Of a stretch of DNA of 64,000 nt, positions 22,018 to 33,517 are shown in pieces (position 1 is the first letter of the stretch; the number at the start of each line of letters is the position of its first letter). The stretch covers positions 62,001 through 126,000 of the forward strand of contig CADCXA010000010.1 of the NCBI GenBank assembly GCA_902806565.1. Direction: 5' to 3'. Both the position numbers and the translations under genes were made by a program. This DNA is from Hypoxylon rubiginosum (taxonomy: Eukaryota > Ascomycota > Sordariomycetes > Xylariales > Hypoxylaceae). The notes below the pieces were generated by a model, which ran no database searches, was not told the DNA's origin, and saw only the letters and a list, made by a program, of their open reading frames with translations.

Positions 22018-23844
22018 TCAGAGTTTCAATTTCCTCACCCAGTTGCGTGCTACCAATACAACAATCTCAATTTCCTTCAAGATTCTAAGCGTTTCAGCAT
22101 CGACAGTCCACGCCGGATAGTCTAACCAACAGAAGCGATTCAGTCGATTTTCAATTTCTCGCTGTATGCGCTGGGCGTCGCCAATCCAGGATGGTGATGA
22201 AACTTCCTTCTTTTTGTCAACATGTTCATCATCATCCTCAAGACGGCGCACGTACTCCGGAATCGCGATATGAATAAATCGGCGGATCAGGTGAACCGCC
22301 GCGGTGCGCTCTTTGGTGCTAGCAAGGGCTTCTGCTGGAGCATCCAAAGAAGGAGGGTTTGCGGAGAGAAATTCTATTCCCCAGAGATTCGCGACGCTCA
22401 AACCAGGCTGCGGTTGTAAACTCTGGCCGATGTTCACGAGACGGACATCGAAATCTCTAAGTCGCCTCTGAGTGTCATCGTAAAGTGTTACTAACCTCTG
22501 TACGGCAGAAAGACTCTCACGCCAAGGATCGGAAACGCATTGCGAGGCGGTGGCCTCTTTTTTGTCATAACCTTGGTCGCCACTGGGTACAACTGCATTG
22601 CGGCAAAGTGCCATCTTCATCCGTCCCTGAAATTCCGTACTTAGTCGGTGCTTAACACAGCTCAGAAGCTCGACTGGTGCAATGTGGGCTAAAAGGCATG
22701 ATGCATCACAAGCAGGTTGTAAAAACGTGAGGTGACTTATCAACTGAGAAACATTTGCGCTAATCAGGCTGAGTTCCCGAGTTGAATTGGCAATAACCTC
22801 GGCATATGTGTATTGCAATTCGGCTACGTCGCGTGGTATATGCTGCAAAGCTTTCTGGCTTTGAGGTAGAGATGATGGAACAGGCGTATCAGGACTGTAG
22901 ATTACAGAGGCGATATCAGAGCCGAGAAAGGCGAGTAGGTCGAGGTAATTTAAGACATGCCCACGATCGACTGTTTGACTCCATTTCCCATGGATATCAA
23001 TTTGCTTCTTCGAAGGTTGCCCTATGTTCTGCGCGCCGCCATACCACGAACTAACTGCCCAGCCATCAGACTCTAGGATGTGTCGGTATTTGGATAAGGC
23101 TTCCGGGGCGTAGGGTACTCGGTAGCAGGTATTGGTATCGATAGGAATACCGACAGCGTGGAAGAGGTTACGGACCGCGATAGAAACAATCGTTCCGGTA
23201 ACCCATAGGAGGAGCTGGACAAGAAGCCTCCCATAAAAAGGTCCGATAAACAGGACCGCCAAGAGGACAAAGATCGCATATTTCAAGCCCCGTTTTCCCG
23301 GTAGTCGTAGTACGGTCGCGAAAAGATTCGTTGGATTAGCTGGGACCTCAGGATCGGTTTTGTCGATGTCACAACTCCCAGGGAGCGCCGGTGCTATTAT
23401 GCGAGATGCTGCTCCCACTCTCGTTTCCTCATCAGTGTCTCGTTGCTTATCCAGTTTTCCCCGACCGGGTGCCACCCTTTTTTCATTGTCCGTGTCTCGC
23501 CGTCGCCGTTGATGATTCGGAAGCAAGCTTTCTCTGTAAGGAGACAGAGACAAAGATGTTGAGTTCTGTGAGGAAGCCGACAGTCTCCGCGAGGTGGGAT
23601 GAGACGAGAGATGAAGGGAAGGGCGCGGTGGTAGACTGGGAGAAGGGCGCGGTGATAGGTTGGGAGAAGGGCATGGCGACAGGTTGGGAGAAGGGCGCGG
23701 CGACAGGTTGGGAGAAGGGCGTGGCGACAGGTTTGCCGAAGAACGAGATGATTGAGAGGAACGACGTCGTTTCCGGTTAAGGGCTTCAAGTTGTTTTCTT
23801 TCTGCTTGATACCTAACTTCGTTCCATTTGAAGCCCTCGTCCAT
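22018..23844 (-). CDS. Single-pass membrane protein with Pro/Ser repeat, 608 aa, unknown
   Basis: One uninterrupted exon. Residues 1-36 are charged and basic (NRKRRRSSQ). Residues 37-80 consist of five to six NLSPRPSP-type repeats. Residues 105-160 are basic and acidic mixed. A strong hydrophobic segment at about 187-224 (YAIFVLLAVLFIGPF and following) is likely one or two closely spaced membrane spans, and is followed by a long helical domain of about 380 residues with NST and NVS glycosylation sequons and several cysteines (CDASC, SCVKH, ALCRN). The protein ends RNWVRKLKL. This plan (cytosolic disordered N-terminus, one span, long outer or lumenal helical domain) is common among lineage-specific fungal proteins. 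No family name is recognised. The reading frame is clean, so it is probably a real gene. Confidence 0.75.
   Translation of the reverse strand: MDEGFKWNEVRYQAERKQLEALNRKRRRSSQSSRSSANLSPRPSPNLSPRPSPNLSPCPSPNLSPRPSPSLPPRPSLHLSSHPTSRRLSASSQNSTSLSLSPYRESLLPNHQRRRRDTDNEKRVAPGRGKLDKQRDTDEETRVGAASRIIAPALPGSCDIDKTDPEVPANPTNLFATVLRLPGKRGLKYAIFVLLAVLFIGPFYGRLLVQLLLWVTGTIVSIAVRNLFHAVGIPIDTNTCYRVPYAPEALSKYRHILESDGWAVSSWYGGAQNIGQPSKKQIDIHGKWSQTVDRGHVLNYLDLLAFLGSDIASVIYSPDTPVPSSLPQSQKALQHIPRDVAELQYTYAEVIANSTRELSLISANVSQLISHLTFLQPACDASCLLAHIAPVELLSCVKHRLSTEFQGRMKMALCRNAVVPSGDQGYDKKEATASQCVSDPWRESLSAVQRLVTLYDDTQRRLRDFDVRLVNIGQSLQPQPGLSVANLWGIEFLSANPPSLDAPAEALASTKERTAAVHLIRRFIHIAIPEYVRRLEDDDEHVDKKKEVSSPSWIGDAQRIQREIENRLNRFCWLDYPAWTVDAETLRILKEIEIVVLVARNWVRKLKL
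23604..23733. repeat. Coding minisatellite, 24-bp units
   Basis: About five tandem 24-bp units (gacaggttgggagaagggcg as part of each) lie in the N-terminal part of the membrane protein. Unit length is a multiple of three, so changes in copy number keep the frame. Units differ at a few sites. Confidence 0.85.
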
Positions 23845-25659
23845 TTTGTTCTTGCTATCGAGATTTGCAGATTTGGGGTTAGGGTAAGGAGTAGACGATG
23901 TTATGCTAATTTATGTGCTAATTTATGTGAGTAAACTTTCTTTATTGATATGTGCTAATTTATGTAAGTAAATTTTTCTTTACTTTCTTTATTTCTTTAA
24001 AATATTTCTATGTTGGTCTAGAGGAGGACAAAGGGCCTTGGTGTCTGGCACTGGTCATTATTAGAAACGTCATGAATGAGGTTGCCACGCGCGAGAGATA
24101 TGCTACCGGTGGTCAGGTTAGCCTTAACCCCTTAACCTGTGTAGATTCTTTTCTAGGCCGCTTTCCCTCGCCCTGAGCCCAGATTTCGGTAGCTTCATCC
24201 ATGTCCAACGTCCGGGTGGTTGCGGTGTATTAATAGATCTCCCAGTACCCATGAGCGAGGTCGGCTGCTTTCGACCGTGGCGATGACTTGAAGGTAGTGC
24301 CGACTCGCATGTACTACAAGCCAAAAGCCCGCATTCCGAGTCTCAAATTCGGCTACGCACCGGCCGCGGCGACTAGGAGAGCCAGAGGCTGTGAGTTTCA
24401 GCGCCTTTGCCGAAGGTTTCCGCCTCTGTAGTTTTTCCTTAATCTTAAAATTTTTTATTTATATGAGGTGGTGTTATTCTATTCGATTTGAATGCCAAGA
24501 GTGCGCATTTTTTCCCCGACGCTGACTGCGCGGCCTAACGGCCGGGGTAACAGGGGTCAACCATGGAACGGCGTTCGCCGCTAGTCAGCGGAGGCCTTAT
24601 AGGTACACCCAATCAGAGCTCGTAAAACTCAGGCCATCGTGCCGCCCGAGGAACTCATGACTTCATGGTGCAGGACAAACGAGCTACATAGTTGAATAAA
24701 AAGGTCTCCCTCTTCCTTCTTCCTACCAATTTTGTTTCATTTCTTTCTTATCACTACTTCCTGTTCATCAACCCGCCATCTCCGTTCACAGGTAGCAAAT
24801 TTTCTTTGCGAGCCTGGCCAGGACCTGTGAACGGGAAATGTCGAGTTGGTACAGGAAATTATGCCCAGTGGCTCCAAGTGGAAATAGTTCTATTCTTCGC
24901 AAACATCATGCCGAGTGGCTTCAAGTGGAAGTGAAAAGGTGCACCTAAAATATTCCTGCTGCAAGACTAGCCCCAAGCTCTCCAAGACGCGCGTTCAACT
25001 TTCTCTTTCCGGTTTTATCATATAATCGCTCCCATCAGGCTGGTGACAATCATCTGTCATTTTTATCGTTTACGCATTTCCAGTTTATTATCGTTTTTGC
25101 ATTGCTCTCTCTTTTATTATTCTCGGTGCTAGCTCCTTTTATTATTCTGGTGTTAGCTCAGCAATAGGATGATCCTGTGGGGTCGGATCGGATTGCGGGG
25201 TTGGCAATTCGCTTAGTATTAACCCCATTAGTACTGGCTGGCGGGTTAGCTTATATCGACCCGCACAGCCCGCACTGCGGATAGACCCGCAATCCAAGAC
25301 CCGCAATCTCGCATTAGCCCCCATATCCCGCCGGCATATTACCAGGTATATGTACCTAGGTACACAGGCCCTATCGCGGTACTACCGTGGATATTGAAGA
25401 GCGGGGGTGGGGGGACTATGTAGTCTTTCGGGTACCTGCATATTGATGCATTACTAGGCCTGCAGGTGCAGCTGAACACTGGGAAATGGTGAAGCTGCCA
25501 AACTACGCACTTCTATGCGATGTGAGACTTCGCGATAAGCATTTCCTCAACCTACAGTTACAGCTGGGGGAGTCTCCAGAATCCATATGATTCGCTTTGG
25601 AACAATAAGACCACTGACGGTATTGCCGCACCTTTGATAATCAGTTATCGCTGCGAGCC
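23845..25659. other. No gene seen; AT-rich and degenerate repeats
   Basis: Contains T-rich tracts with the tandem word tgctaatttatg (23901-23965), and a region near 25185-25320 with repeated acccgca/cccgcac words. No coding frame is supportable. Confidence 0.55.
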
Positions 25660-25800
25660 ACGTTTCACGAGTTTCACGAGGCCAACTATATAAGGAAATA
25701 ACTATCTTGTTGCATGAAGAGTCATGAACACCTAGTTCCGGGTATATACAAGAGGCTAAGACAAAGGGGCCCATATCTTATGCTATCCCTTCTTTCGTAC
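25660..25800 (+). mobile_element. LTR fragment, family 2-like
   Basis: Begins tcacgaggccaactatataagg and keeps the order of blocks seen at 7094 (guanine-cytosine start, gttg, gaagagtcatgaac, gggtatatacaagaggc, agacaaag). The right half is missing, so no target duplication can be placed. Confidence 0.45.
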
Positions 25801-25832
25801 CAACATGACCCAAACCCCCTTTCTGCCAGCTT

Positions 25833-27380
25833 TCAATCGATGTTCCTACTGTCGGTGTCAGAGCTAGAATCACCATCTGCAACAAAAGCTGCAGTGCCAT
25901 TAGAATACTTAGATTCCATATGCTCTGGCATTATATCAATTGGATAATACCGGTTAACCACCTTTTTGGCGCCATCGCCGTAAACATAGTCCCATGGCAT
26001 CTTCATAGAGAGGGGAATAGGCCGTCCCAGCTTTGAATTTCGAAGCCAGAGTCGCACTAGGTGTCTAGACGAAGAAGCGCTATCAATGTATGACTCCCGA
26101 GCATGGAGAACATATAGGTTGTTAATGAAGACCAGGTCTCCAGGCTGAGTATCTAGTCGCAATTGGTGCTTCTTAGCTGTTCCTTGAAGTGTCGAAAGCG
26201 CCTTTTGCTGTTCTAGGGTAAGTTGCGGGATTCGGCGGTTCCGGGCTGAGGGGTTAGGTCCGAGGCGAGCAGGATCCATTGAAATCAATAGGCTCTCGTC
26301 ATGATATTCCAAGAGCGGACATAGAGCAAAAGGAGGATCCTTTCTCGAGGAGCTCGAGCTATGTTGGCATATGTAAGCTATGACATGCTACGGAATTTCC
26401 CTTCTTCGTGAGAGCAATTAGGGGAAATTAGGCAGCACTCACGTTTGGATCGGCCAGTTCGCTTCAGCCAGAGTATGCAGGACTCCGGGGTCTGACTGCA
26501 CTAGATCATTATAGATCGCTGTAATTGACGCTACATAGGTGTGCCCCCTTATATTGGCCAGACTTCGGACTTGAAGACTCAATATTTCACACCCCATGTC
26601 GTTGTGGAAGGGCTGTGGGCGTTAGTCTAAGCTGTAGTTTGTTTTGCGGCTTCCAACCTTTTCCATCCTCCCTTCGCAATGAGTTAGAAAGTCCAGGACT
26701 TACCAAGCTGTCGTTGGTGTGGATTCCATGACGTCTCTCTTTAGACGTCGCCGAGGATTTGGAATCGGTGACGTGGGCTTCCATACGAATAAGCCAATAA
26801 ATATATAAATAACGATGACATATAATGCTTACATAGCACATCCCCTTTGGAGTTCTGGAGGCCTCTCTGGTCGCCGATGTAGCTCCCAAGCGCAAGAAAG
26901 AGGATGGTACTATCTTCATTGTTATAGCTGTCGGGTTTCAGCCCGCGAATGATACATAGCCCGCTCCTCAGGTGAATCTCGTCGGCACATTGCTCGAGTT
27001 CGTATTGAAGTTTCGGAAGGGGGAAAGTTTCTCGCGTCGCTTCGTCTCCGTCCAATTCAAGTTCTGTATGGTAAGTAAATTATATAGGAATAAATATTCA
27101 TTGTTAAGATGGACCTACCACAGAAAGACCGGAAACCTTCGTTAATCTCAGCAATGTAAGATCTATCTAGTTCTAAGGTGTAAACCTGGGGCTTGGTAGG
27201 AGTCCTTCCAGACCAATTCATGGGGTCGTTCACATAAGAAGGGAACCCTCGCGGTAACTGAGAACTGCTTTGGCATGGTTGAGTTAGGGTGTTGGCGGCA
27301 GATTGAATGATCTGGCTATCTGTCTTGGTCTGTATGTCCGCATGGGATTTAGAAACGACGTTAAAAATATTAGCCACCAT
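25833..27380 (-). CDS. TauD/TfdA-like Fe(II)/2-oxoglutarate dioxygenase
   Basis: Multi-exon gene. The ATG at 27380 starts MVANIFNVVSKS. Exon junctions give ..FCELELDGDEATRETF.., ..HVTDSKSSATSKERR.., then PFHNDMGCEILSLQVRS, AIYNDLVQSDPGVLHTLAE, then LLEYHDESLLISMDP and FINNLYVLHARESYIDS, and RHLVRLWLRN. HND supplies the H-x-D iron ligands, the His of VLHARES is the third ligand, and the Arg of RLWLRN is placed to hold 2-oxoglutarate. Donors include GTAGGT, GTAAGC, GTAAGT and GTGAGT. The family uses O2 and 2-oxoglutarate to hydroxylate or desaturate small molecules; the substrate cannot be told. The C-terminus ends in a Ser/Asp tail. All key residues are present and no stop interrupts the exons, so it is likely functional. 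Confidence 0.8.
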
Positions 27381-27986
27381 GTTTTCTTTTTGCAATTACA
27401 CACATAGAAAATATGTATGTAGTCTTAAAAATGGAATAACTTAGGCAGGAGATATAGGAAAGGGTATAGGGAGGACAATGCGGGATGCTGCGCTACATGA
27501 GGTCAATAGAGACATAAATACTAGGTACCCAATGCGCCCAGAAATGGGTATACCTACCTATATAGGTAAGGATTTCCTCTACGAAGCATATGTGTAGGAC
27601 AATGGTACGTGGCGTTAAGCCCATACGAAGCATAGGTGTATGTAGAGTAAAACTTGTCCCCCAGCCCCTGACCTATGGGTGAAGCCATAAACCAGGTTCT
27701 TAGCCCCAACCCAGAGCTAGCAGGTTAGGTGGCTTTTCGCGTAACAATATGGATGCTACCCCGTCATATGGTTGGCCTCGAGACAATTATAGGGAGCTAT
27801 TAGTTTATGTTAGGAACCATTGTGTAGTTGGTGAAAGGCGGGCTCAGGGTGGGGCTCACATCACACAACTTCTATACACCCGCATGTCGCCCCTAGGCCG
27901 GTGAGAAGTATTTAGCACAACAGTCTGTGATTGGACGCCGGTGAGGAGAAGGACCTTGTGAAATATGTTCAGTTAGCGAAGGAGCC
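27381..27986. other. Promoter side of the dioxygenase gene; nothing else seen
   Basis: No coding frame. Palindromic and direct CCTA/TAGG-rich motifs lie at about 27520-27570, as upstream of other genes in the window. Confidence 0.5.
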
Positions 27987-28187
27987 TGTCACGAGCCTGC
28001 CATAAGGCCAACCATGCGATAAAGGGTGTATTTGTAAGAGGCCACCCAGGACCCGAGGGGCTCATCTCCTATGCTATCCCGTAACCCCTATCTACGTACT
28101 AGCAGTCCGGTAACCCTTACCAAGGCGGTAGAGTGAATAATATTGGTCTGTAACCATATCTAGGTGGCAAGGGCTAAGACCCTGACA
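27987..28187 (+). mobile_element. Solo LTR, family 2-like, shortened
   Basis: Starts TGTCACGAGCCTG, includes ccaaccatgcgataa as at 7107-7121, and ends GACCCTGACA. It is about 50 bp shorter than the copy at 7094. Flanks do not form a clear duplication. Confidence 0.65.
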
Positions 28188-28201
28188 CTGTTATAACACA
28201 A

Positions 28202-28308
28202 CTTTGGACGCGGGTTCGGCGACGTAGGTTGATTCGAGTGTAAGGATAGACACTTAGATATCGTGGGACCTTAGGTACCTACATATGCCGCCGAACCCGC
28301 GTCCAAAG
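28202..28308. mobile_element. MITE-like element with perfect 20-bp inverted ends
   Basis: The ends ctttggacgcgggttcggcg (28202-28221) and its exact reverse complement (28289-28308) enclose 67 bp. The inside includes ttaggtacctacata. No obvious target duplication is seen next to the ends. It could be a miniature inverted-repeat element or a stable hairpin with another role. Confidence 0.6.
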
Positions 28309-29299
28309 AGATGTGCCAGAGTGTTCATAGTGTGCCATGTGCCATTACCAATTTAAAGCTACCTAAGTATATTGTCATCGTCCCTTATTGAATCTTGTCA
28401 GCGTCTTAGCACCTTCTACCCAGGCTTGTCTCTGCCTCTTATATGTACCTAGCCCTTCGTTTAGGTAAACCTGGCAGCTTGGCCTGCCAGACTGCCAGAT
28501 GACGCACCGGCCGGTGCCACACGTTATTGTGTCGTGTTTTTTTCTATGGGAGCTCAAGAGAAGTTCCCGAGATATCAACACCGATAGCGTCAATGTCGGT
28601 GACCTCGTTAAGCGCGGTATCCTCGCTACCACGGCCAATCGTTAGAGCCTCGCGCACAGTGGGGGGTGGGGGTTGAGCTGAACCGCCCTGGCAGGTAGAT
28701 CCTCCTCTCCTCGGTCCTTTCTGTATTAAGTACCCGGCTCATAACTAGCGTGGTCAATGAACTGTTCCTGCGATTGGCCGCATGCCTAACTACTGACTCG
28801 AATCATACGATCCTGGGGTAGCGAGATGCAGCCGTCCAAACCAAAAAGAAATTGTGACTTCCGCGAACAAAGTCCGAGGCGTTGCTTGTATCTCTAGGGA
28901 AGAAGTACGACGACTCGACGAAAGTGGCTTGTTGAAGAAAGGTGCCAGTGCCAGTGCCGGGGCTCGCACGCGAAGATTGGGCTTGTCAGGGGGACCTCAA
29001 ATACGACTGAAGAAGGAGCATGGCATGCTCTGTACCGTGATGGGGGAGACGTCTGAAGATGAGTAAAACACATTAGCATTGGTAACTATACCGTATGATT
29101 GAACTTCGACAATAAGGTGTTCAAGGGAGTAAGCCACATAACATTCGCGGTTGGGTGGCCTGAGAGGGAGTGGTTGGAGTAGAGACAGAGACCATAATCT
29201 GGATAATTAGCCATCTTCGTGACCTTTCGCCTCGTTCGCTTGATGCCTCAAACCTGGAGATGTTCTTTTTTTTCATTCAGTGGTCATCTTCCGCGATTA
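28309..29299. other. No supportable gene
   Basis: Short frames on both strands lack recognisable motifs. A 33-base block near 28521-28555 (containing gttattgtgtcgtg) recurs at 42201-42238. Confidence 0.5.
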
Positions 29300-31790
29300 T
29301 CATCTTTTGAAGCAGACCGAGCAGACTGTCACAGTGCTTACGTAACACGCAACGCTACGTAAGCGGACCGCTATCGAAACACTGGCGGAGACCCTGAACC
29401 TTTCATAGAAACCGACGAAATCCTCTCGGACCACCACCGAACCATAGATATCCCAAACCACAACTAGCGAAATGCGTACAAGATGGAACACCTCCGCAAT
29501 ACCGAAACGACTTAGACCTCCCCGACGATCTGACGATCTTGACCCCCGGCGAGACTAGAACTCCATCACAGCTACAAACAACTAGCAGGGAATCTGATAC
29601 CCGGGCTAGACCTGAACACCCACCGTAGACCTCACCGGACAGCCCAGAAACGGACCGGCTACACACCCCCGGGGAATCCACATGCTATGGAGGAACGAAC
29701 CCACAAACCCGTGTATAGCGGCACCATTAAACTGATGGCGGAGCGGCAGCGCAAAGCTAGCGTCACGCCCTCGGGAGACCCGCTCGAAACCTACTACGAT
29801 ACCTCCTAACAGCTACTCCATTCATCACTATTTGGCATGACACGCGGTAAAACACATAGGCACTATCCGTCACCCATGTCTTATGTGAAGCACGAGCCCA
29901 CACCGACAACGCACCTATATTGGATGACGACAACATTACCCAACTGAGGATAAATACCACCTTAAAACAACCCCCGACGGAACGCAAGTGGGACGCATAG
30001 CATAATACAGCTGCCCCGACGGCAAGCCAGCGTACCAAGGGCGGGGAGCCAGAGGTCTTCGCAAGAAATGAATAACCACTGGAGAACAGGCAAAATAAAT
30101 ATTTCCGCTGAAGAACAGTCTTGCGCCAAGCTCGAATTTGACGCCGCGCCCCAATGGATCACCTACGTAGCCACGCGACTAGACTGCGCCGCATTGGAAA
30201 GGATACAGAAAACCTCGAGAGTCGACTGAGTGCTCGAAGCGGGAGATAACACCGCCCTATGGCCGGATGGCTGGCGGGACGTCGGCGACCTTATTAAAAC
30301 CTTGACCAAATCCTACGTCGTCCGGGACCTATATAACGACAGGAAACGTCAACTACAGGCTCGCGCAAGGGAAGCAGCACTACGCCGACTTCATAGCCAC
30401 GTTCATCAACCTGGCGGACCAGGTAGATCTAACACCCCAAGCACGAGTTGATGCCCTGAAGAAGGTGTCGGAGGAACTCAAGACCGCCGCCTTACCGATA
30501 GTGGACTAACCGAAACCGCCGGACCGGTGGCGGAATGTAGGTAAACCCAATAACCGCCCCTGAGTCCCTTTTAACAGCACACGACTTACCAACCGAGGAA
30601 GTAACGGGAGCAATACCGCCGGCAACTCCGCCGCGTCCTCACAGCGGAGATACTAGAGACGGGAAATGAACTTCCACCCCGGTTGGCAGCATTCAAGGAA
30701 TGGATCGATGGCATACCGGAACTACGACAGGTCACTGACGAGGACGTGCAGAAGTACTTAAAAGGTGAGGAACCGGCCTCCGATGAGGAAACGCTCCCGG
30801 AAACGAATGGAACCCCCCTTTTCAAGTGCCTAGTAGCCAACTTCGGGATGATCGGCGCGCCGTCCTCGTTCTAGCACTACATCAACATTGTGCTGTTCGA
30901 CGCACTAGACAAGTACGCCACTGCATACCTCGACGATATTCTTATCTATGGTAGTTCGAAGACGGAACACCGGCGGCACGTACGCGAAATCCTTTCGCGG
31001 CTGATGAAGGCGGGCCTTGCCACGGACATAAGGAAATGTGAATTCCACACCAAGTACCTTGGACTGATGGAAGAAAGTTGCCGAAATCTTACGATGGGAA
31101 AGGATTTTCGGCAATAGCAAAGCCTCTCTCACGTCACTTATGAGCAAGACAAGATGGCCTGGTCGGCTCACCGATGGAGGACTAGCGGCCTTCCAGGAAC
31201 TAAAGAATGTCTTCCTGTAGAAGTTGATGAGTCAAATTGGGCGTCAGGAGGGGTCTCTACCACGACGGCTCGTCAGGGTTCCGCCGCCCGATCGCCTTCT
31301 TCACTAAACACACGCCGGCAGAGTGCAACTATGAGATATAGAAGCCACCGTCCCAGCCGCATTCTCCTGACGACCTAAGGTCGCTCCGGCCAGCTTACGA
31401 GAAGGGGAGGACGCTAGAATACAGAGTTAAGTGGCTACCCACTAACCCACTCGGAACCGGCGAAGAACCTGCAGGGATGAGAAGAAGCTAGAAGCATTCC
31501 ACCAACGGCATCCGACGAAGCCGGGATCACCGGAAATGACAAGGCCGGGGCCGAAAGCGGGAAACTGACGGAGCACCGGCGGACCGGTTGAACACGCTAC
31601 CACGGCTCCTTACCGGGAAGCAGAGGCCACCCCCATAAAAATAACAACGCTCTGTTCCGAGAACATCTCTACCTCCTACCGGAATACCACCTTCGAATAG
31701 TCCCAGTGGCGGCACGCCACATTACCTGGCAGGAGACGGGGCAGCAAGGCCTCCTTCCACCACAGGAGGCCTACGTCGACTAAAAATTAA
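29300..31790 (+). mobile_element. Ty3/Gypsy retrotransposon remnant
   Basis: Fragments read in the plus direction. Gag-like sequence at about 30360-30540 (FINLADQVDLTPQARVDAL) is followed by LVANFGMIGAPSSF, and then the reverse transcriptase core ATAYLDDILIYGSS with HRRHVREILSRLMKAGL and CEFHTKYLG at 30900-31070. YLDD with the following VREVL-like helix and KCEF is diagnostic of Ty3/Gypsy. Large internal deletions remove the first RT motifs and most RNase H; sequence around 31660-31790 (VPVAARHITWQETG) may be integrase or RNase H residue. No LTR pair was found. Confidence 0.75.
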
Positions 31791-32345
31791 TGTCAGCGGT
31801 ATATGTCAATGGTATACCACCAGACCACCACGGGGACGACGGCGCTACTCACATCGGGGTACAACTCGCGGGGGTGCAAGTCCCGGAGATACATGCGCTG
31901 CTGCTGCTGTCACTTACGGACCCCCACCCCCTCATTGACGGCCGCGGGCTTCTTCGCTCCAGCAGGTAAGAGCGCGGCCTTGTGAATCAATTCGGCGACG
32001 TCAAAGGCCTGAAGCAGGCGGAGGACAGCACCGGCGATACGCTCGCGGGGATCCCACGGATAGGCATAGCCTGGAAGGTCACCCTCGGAATCGAGTGACG
32101 CTCTCGGGTCGTCGTAGTCCGGATCGGGGAATGGCTACACGAACTCCAACATGAGATTCAACGCAACACAGGCTCCTTCTAAATCGGCGGTTGGCTAAGA
32201 ATAATGTAGCAATCAGCAAGGGATGGGACAACTGGCGGGACGATAACAGAACACTTACCAGACCTTTCTCTTTCGGACACACTCCATAGGTGAGCATAGT
32301 AGCCCTCTGACCGACGCCAGGAATGCTTCGCATTCCTCTGGGCAG
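31791..32345. other. Retroelement debris without clear motif
   Basis: GC-rich sequence between the Gypsy remnant and the truncated LINE. Some short frames are present but no motif allows assignment. Confidence 0.4.
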
Positions 32346-33372
32346 TTAAGGGTGCCCCCTGACTCGCTGGATCGTTCTTAGCGTTCTAAGTACTTCCTCG
32401 CAGTCTTTTATCCACCAAGGCGCATTGCGGTGGCCCTTGCTAGCCGGTCTGCCTACTGCCTTAAGTGCAGTATCCAACAGGTCTGTGATCTTTTGCGTGA
32501 TCTCATCTAGCATGTCCGGGGTGGGTGCCCCTGTTACCTTCGGTAATAAGGCTACCCCCATGCTCACAATTCCGGTAAAGTCCTCTAGCTTGTCGTCTGG
32601 AACCGCTAGTCGGAACTGGTCCGGCGGTATCTCACCCCTGGTAGAGATTGTGATGAGGAGGGCTTCGTGGTCTCTCCCCGGGTGGAACACGTCGCTCACC
32701 GCGGCTATAGCGAAGGGTATATTCGAGAACGTGATGTCTCGGACATTACCTCCCTCGTGTGTGGGCACGCCTGCTTCTCCTAAGTAGGCTAGCCTGTGAC
32801 TGGTCGGTCGCCCAGTCAACGATCTCGGTGCCTCCGTTTAGGTGACCCTTGTAGTTCGGTTGCTAGAGTACGTTTCCGGCGTTGAAGTCGCCTCCTACCA
32901 CGCTCCTCGGGGGAGGTGCGTACTGTAGGGGGATGTCGGTTGTGGGGACCTCATTAGGTTCCCTCGGTTCCTTATAGACATTCACGAAGGTCAGGCCGAT
33001 GACTGCCGCCCATGTGATATCTCTTGTGATTGTAGGGAAGATTCGTCTGGCTTGTACGCCAGGTGCCTTTCGTACGTAGGTGACTGTTCTTGGGCGGTCG
33101 TCCCGCCCAGTCCAAGTCGATACTGCTGGCATTATTGTATAATTGATGTAGCCTCTGGTCCTGCACTCGCCGCCTAGGTCTACCCTAGTCCAGGCCTCCT
33201 GTACCATTACCATATCTATATCGTTCTTGGCGCATATCTCCAGTAGCACTGGGTTCGCTTCGTTGGATTTCCCAACGTTCGCTTGTACTACGCGTAGTAC
33301 ATCCTGCCGTGGCGCTTGGCCACGGCGTCTATGCCTCCTGTTGGTCCTCGAGGGCTTGGAAGGCACGGGCAT
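32346..33372 (-). pseudogene. LINE copy 2, ORF2 endonuclease part
   Basis: Starts with a basic leader (RTNRRHRRRGQAPRQDV), then VVQANVGKSNEANP, DMVMVQEAW (Glu), FVNVYKEPREPNE and VVGGDFNAGNVL (Asp, Asn). After a stop near 32863 it resumes with ERLAYLGEAGVPTHEGG-like sequence, DITFSNIPFA and PGRDHEALLIT (catalytic DH). It ends at PWWIKDCEEVLRTLR, just where the reverse transcriptase should start. Confidence 0.8.
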
Positions 33373-33517
33373 GTGTGTAGTCTACTCCTGTCGTGCCGCT
33401 CCTTCTGGGGCGGTCGTGGTTTCGTGGGTGGTCCGATGATGGGTCAACTTCCATCTCCTTACCTGTCTGCTCGGTTCGTCCGGCAGTCTTCTTTCTCTTG
33501 TTGGGCCTAGGTCTCGT

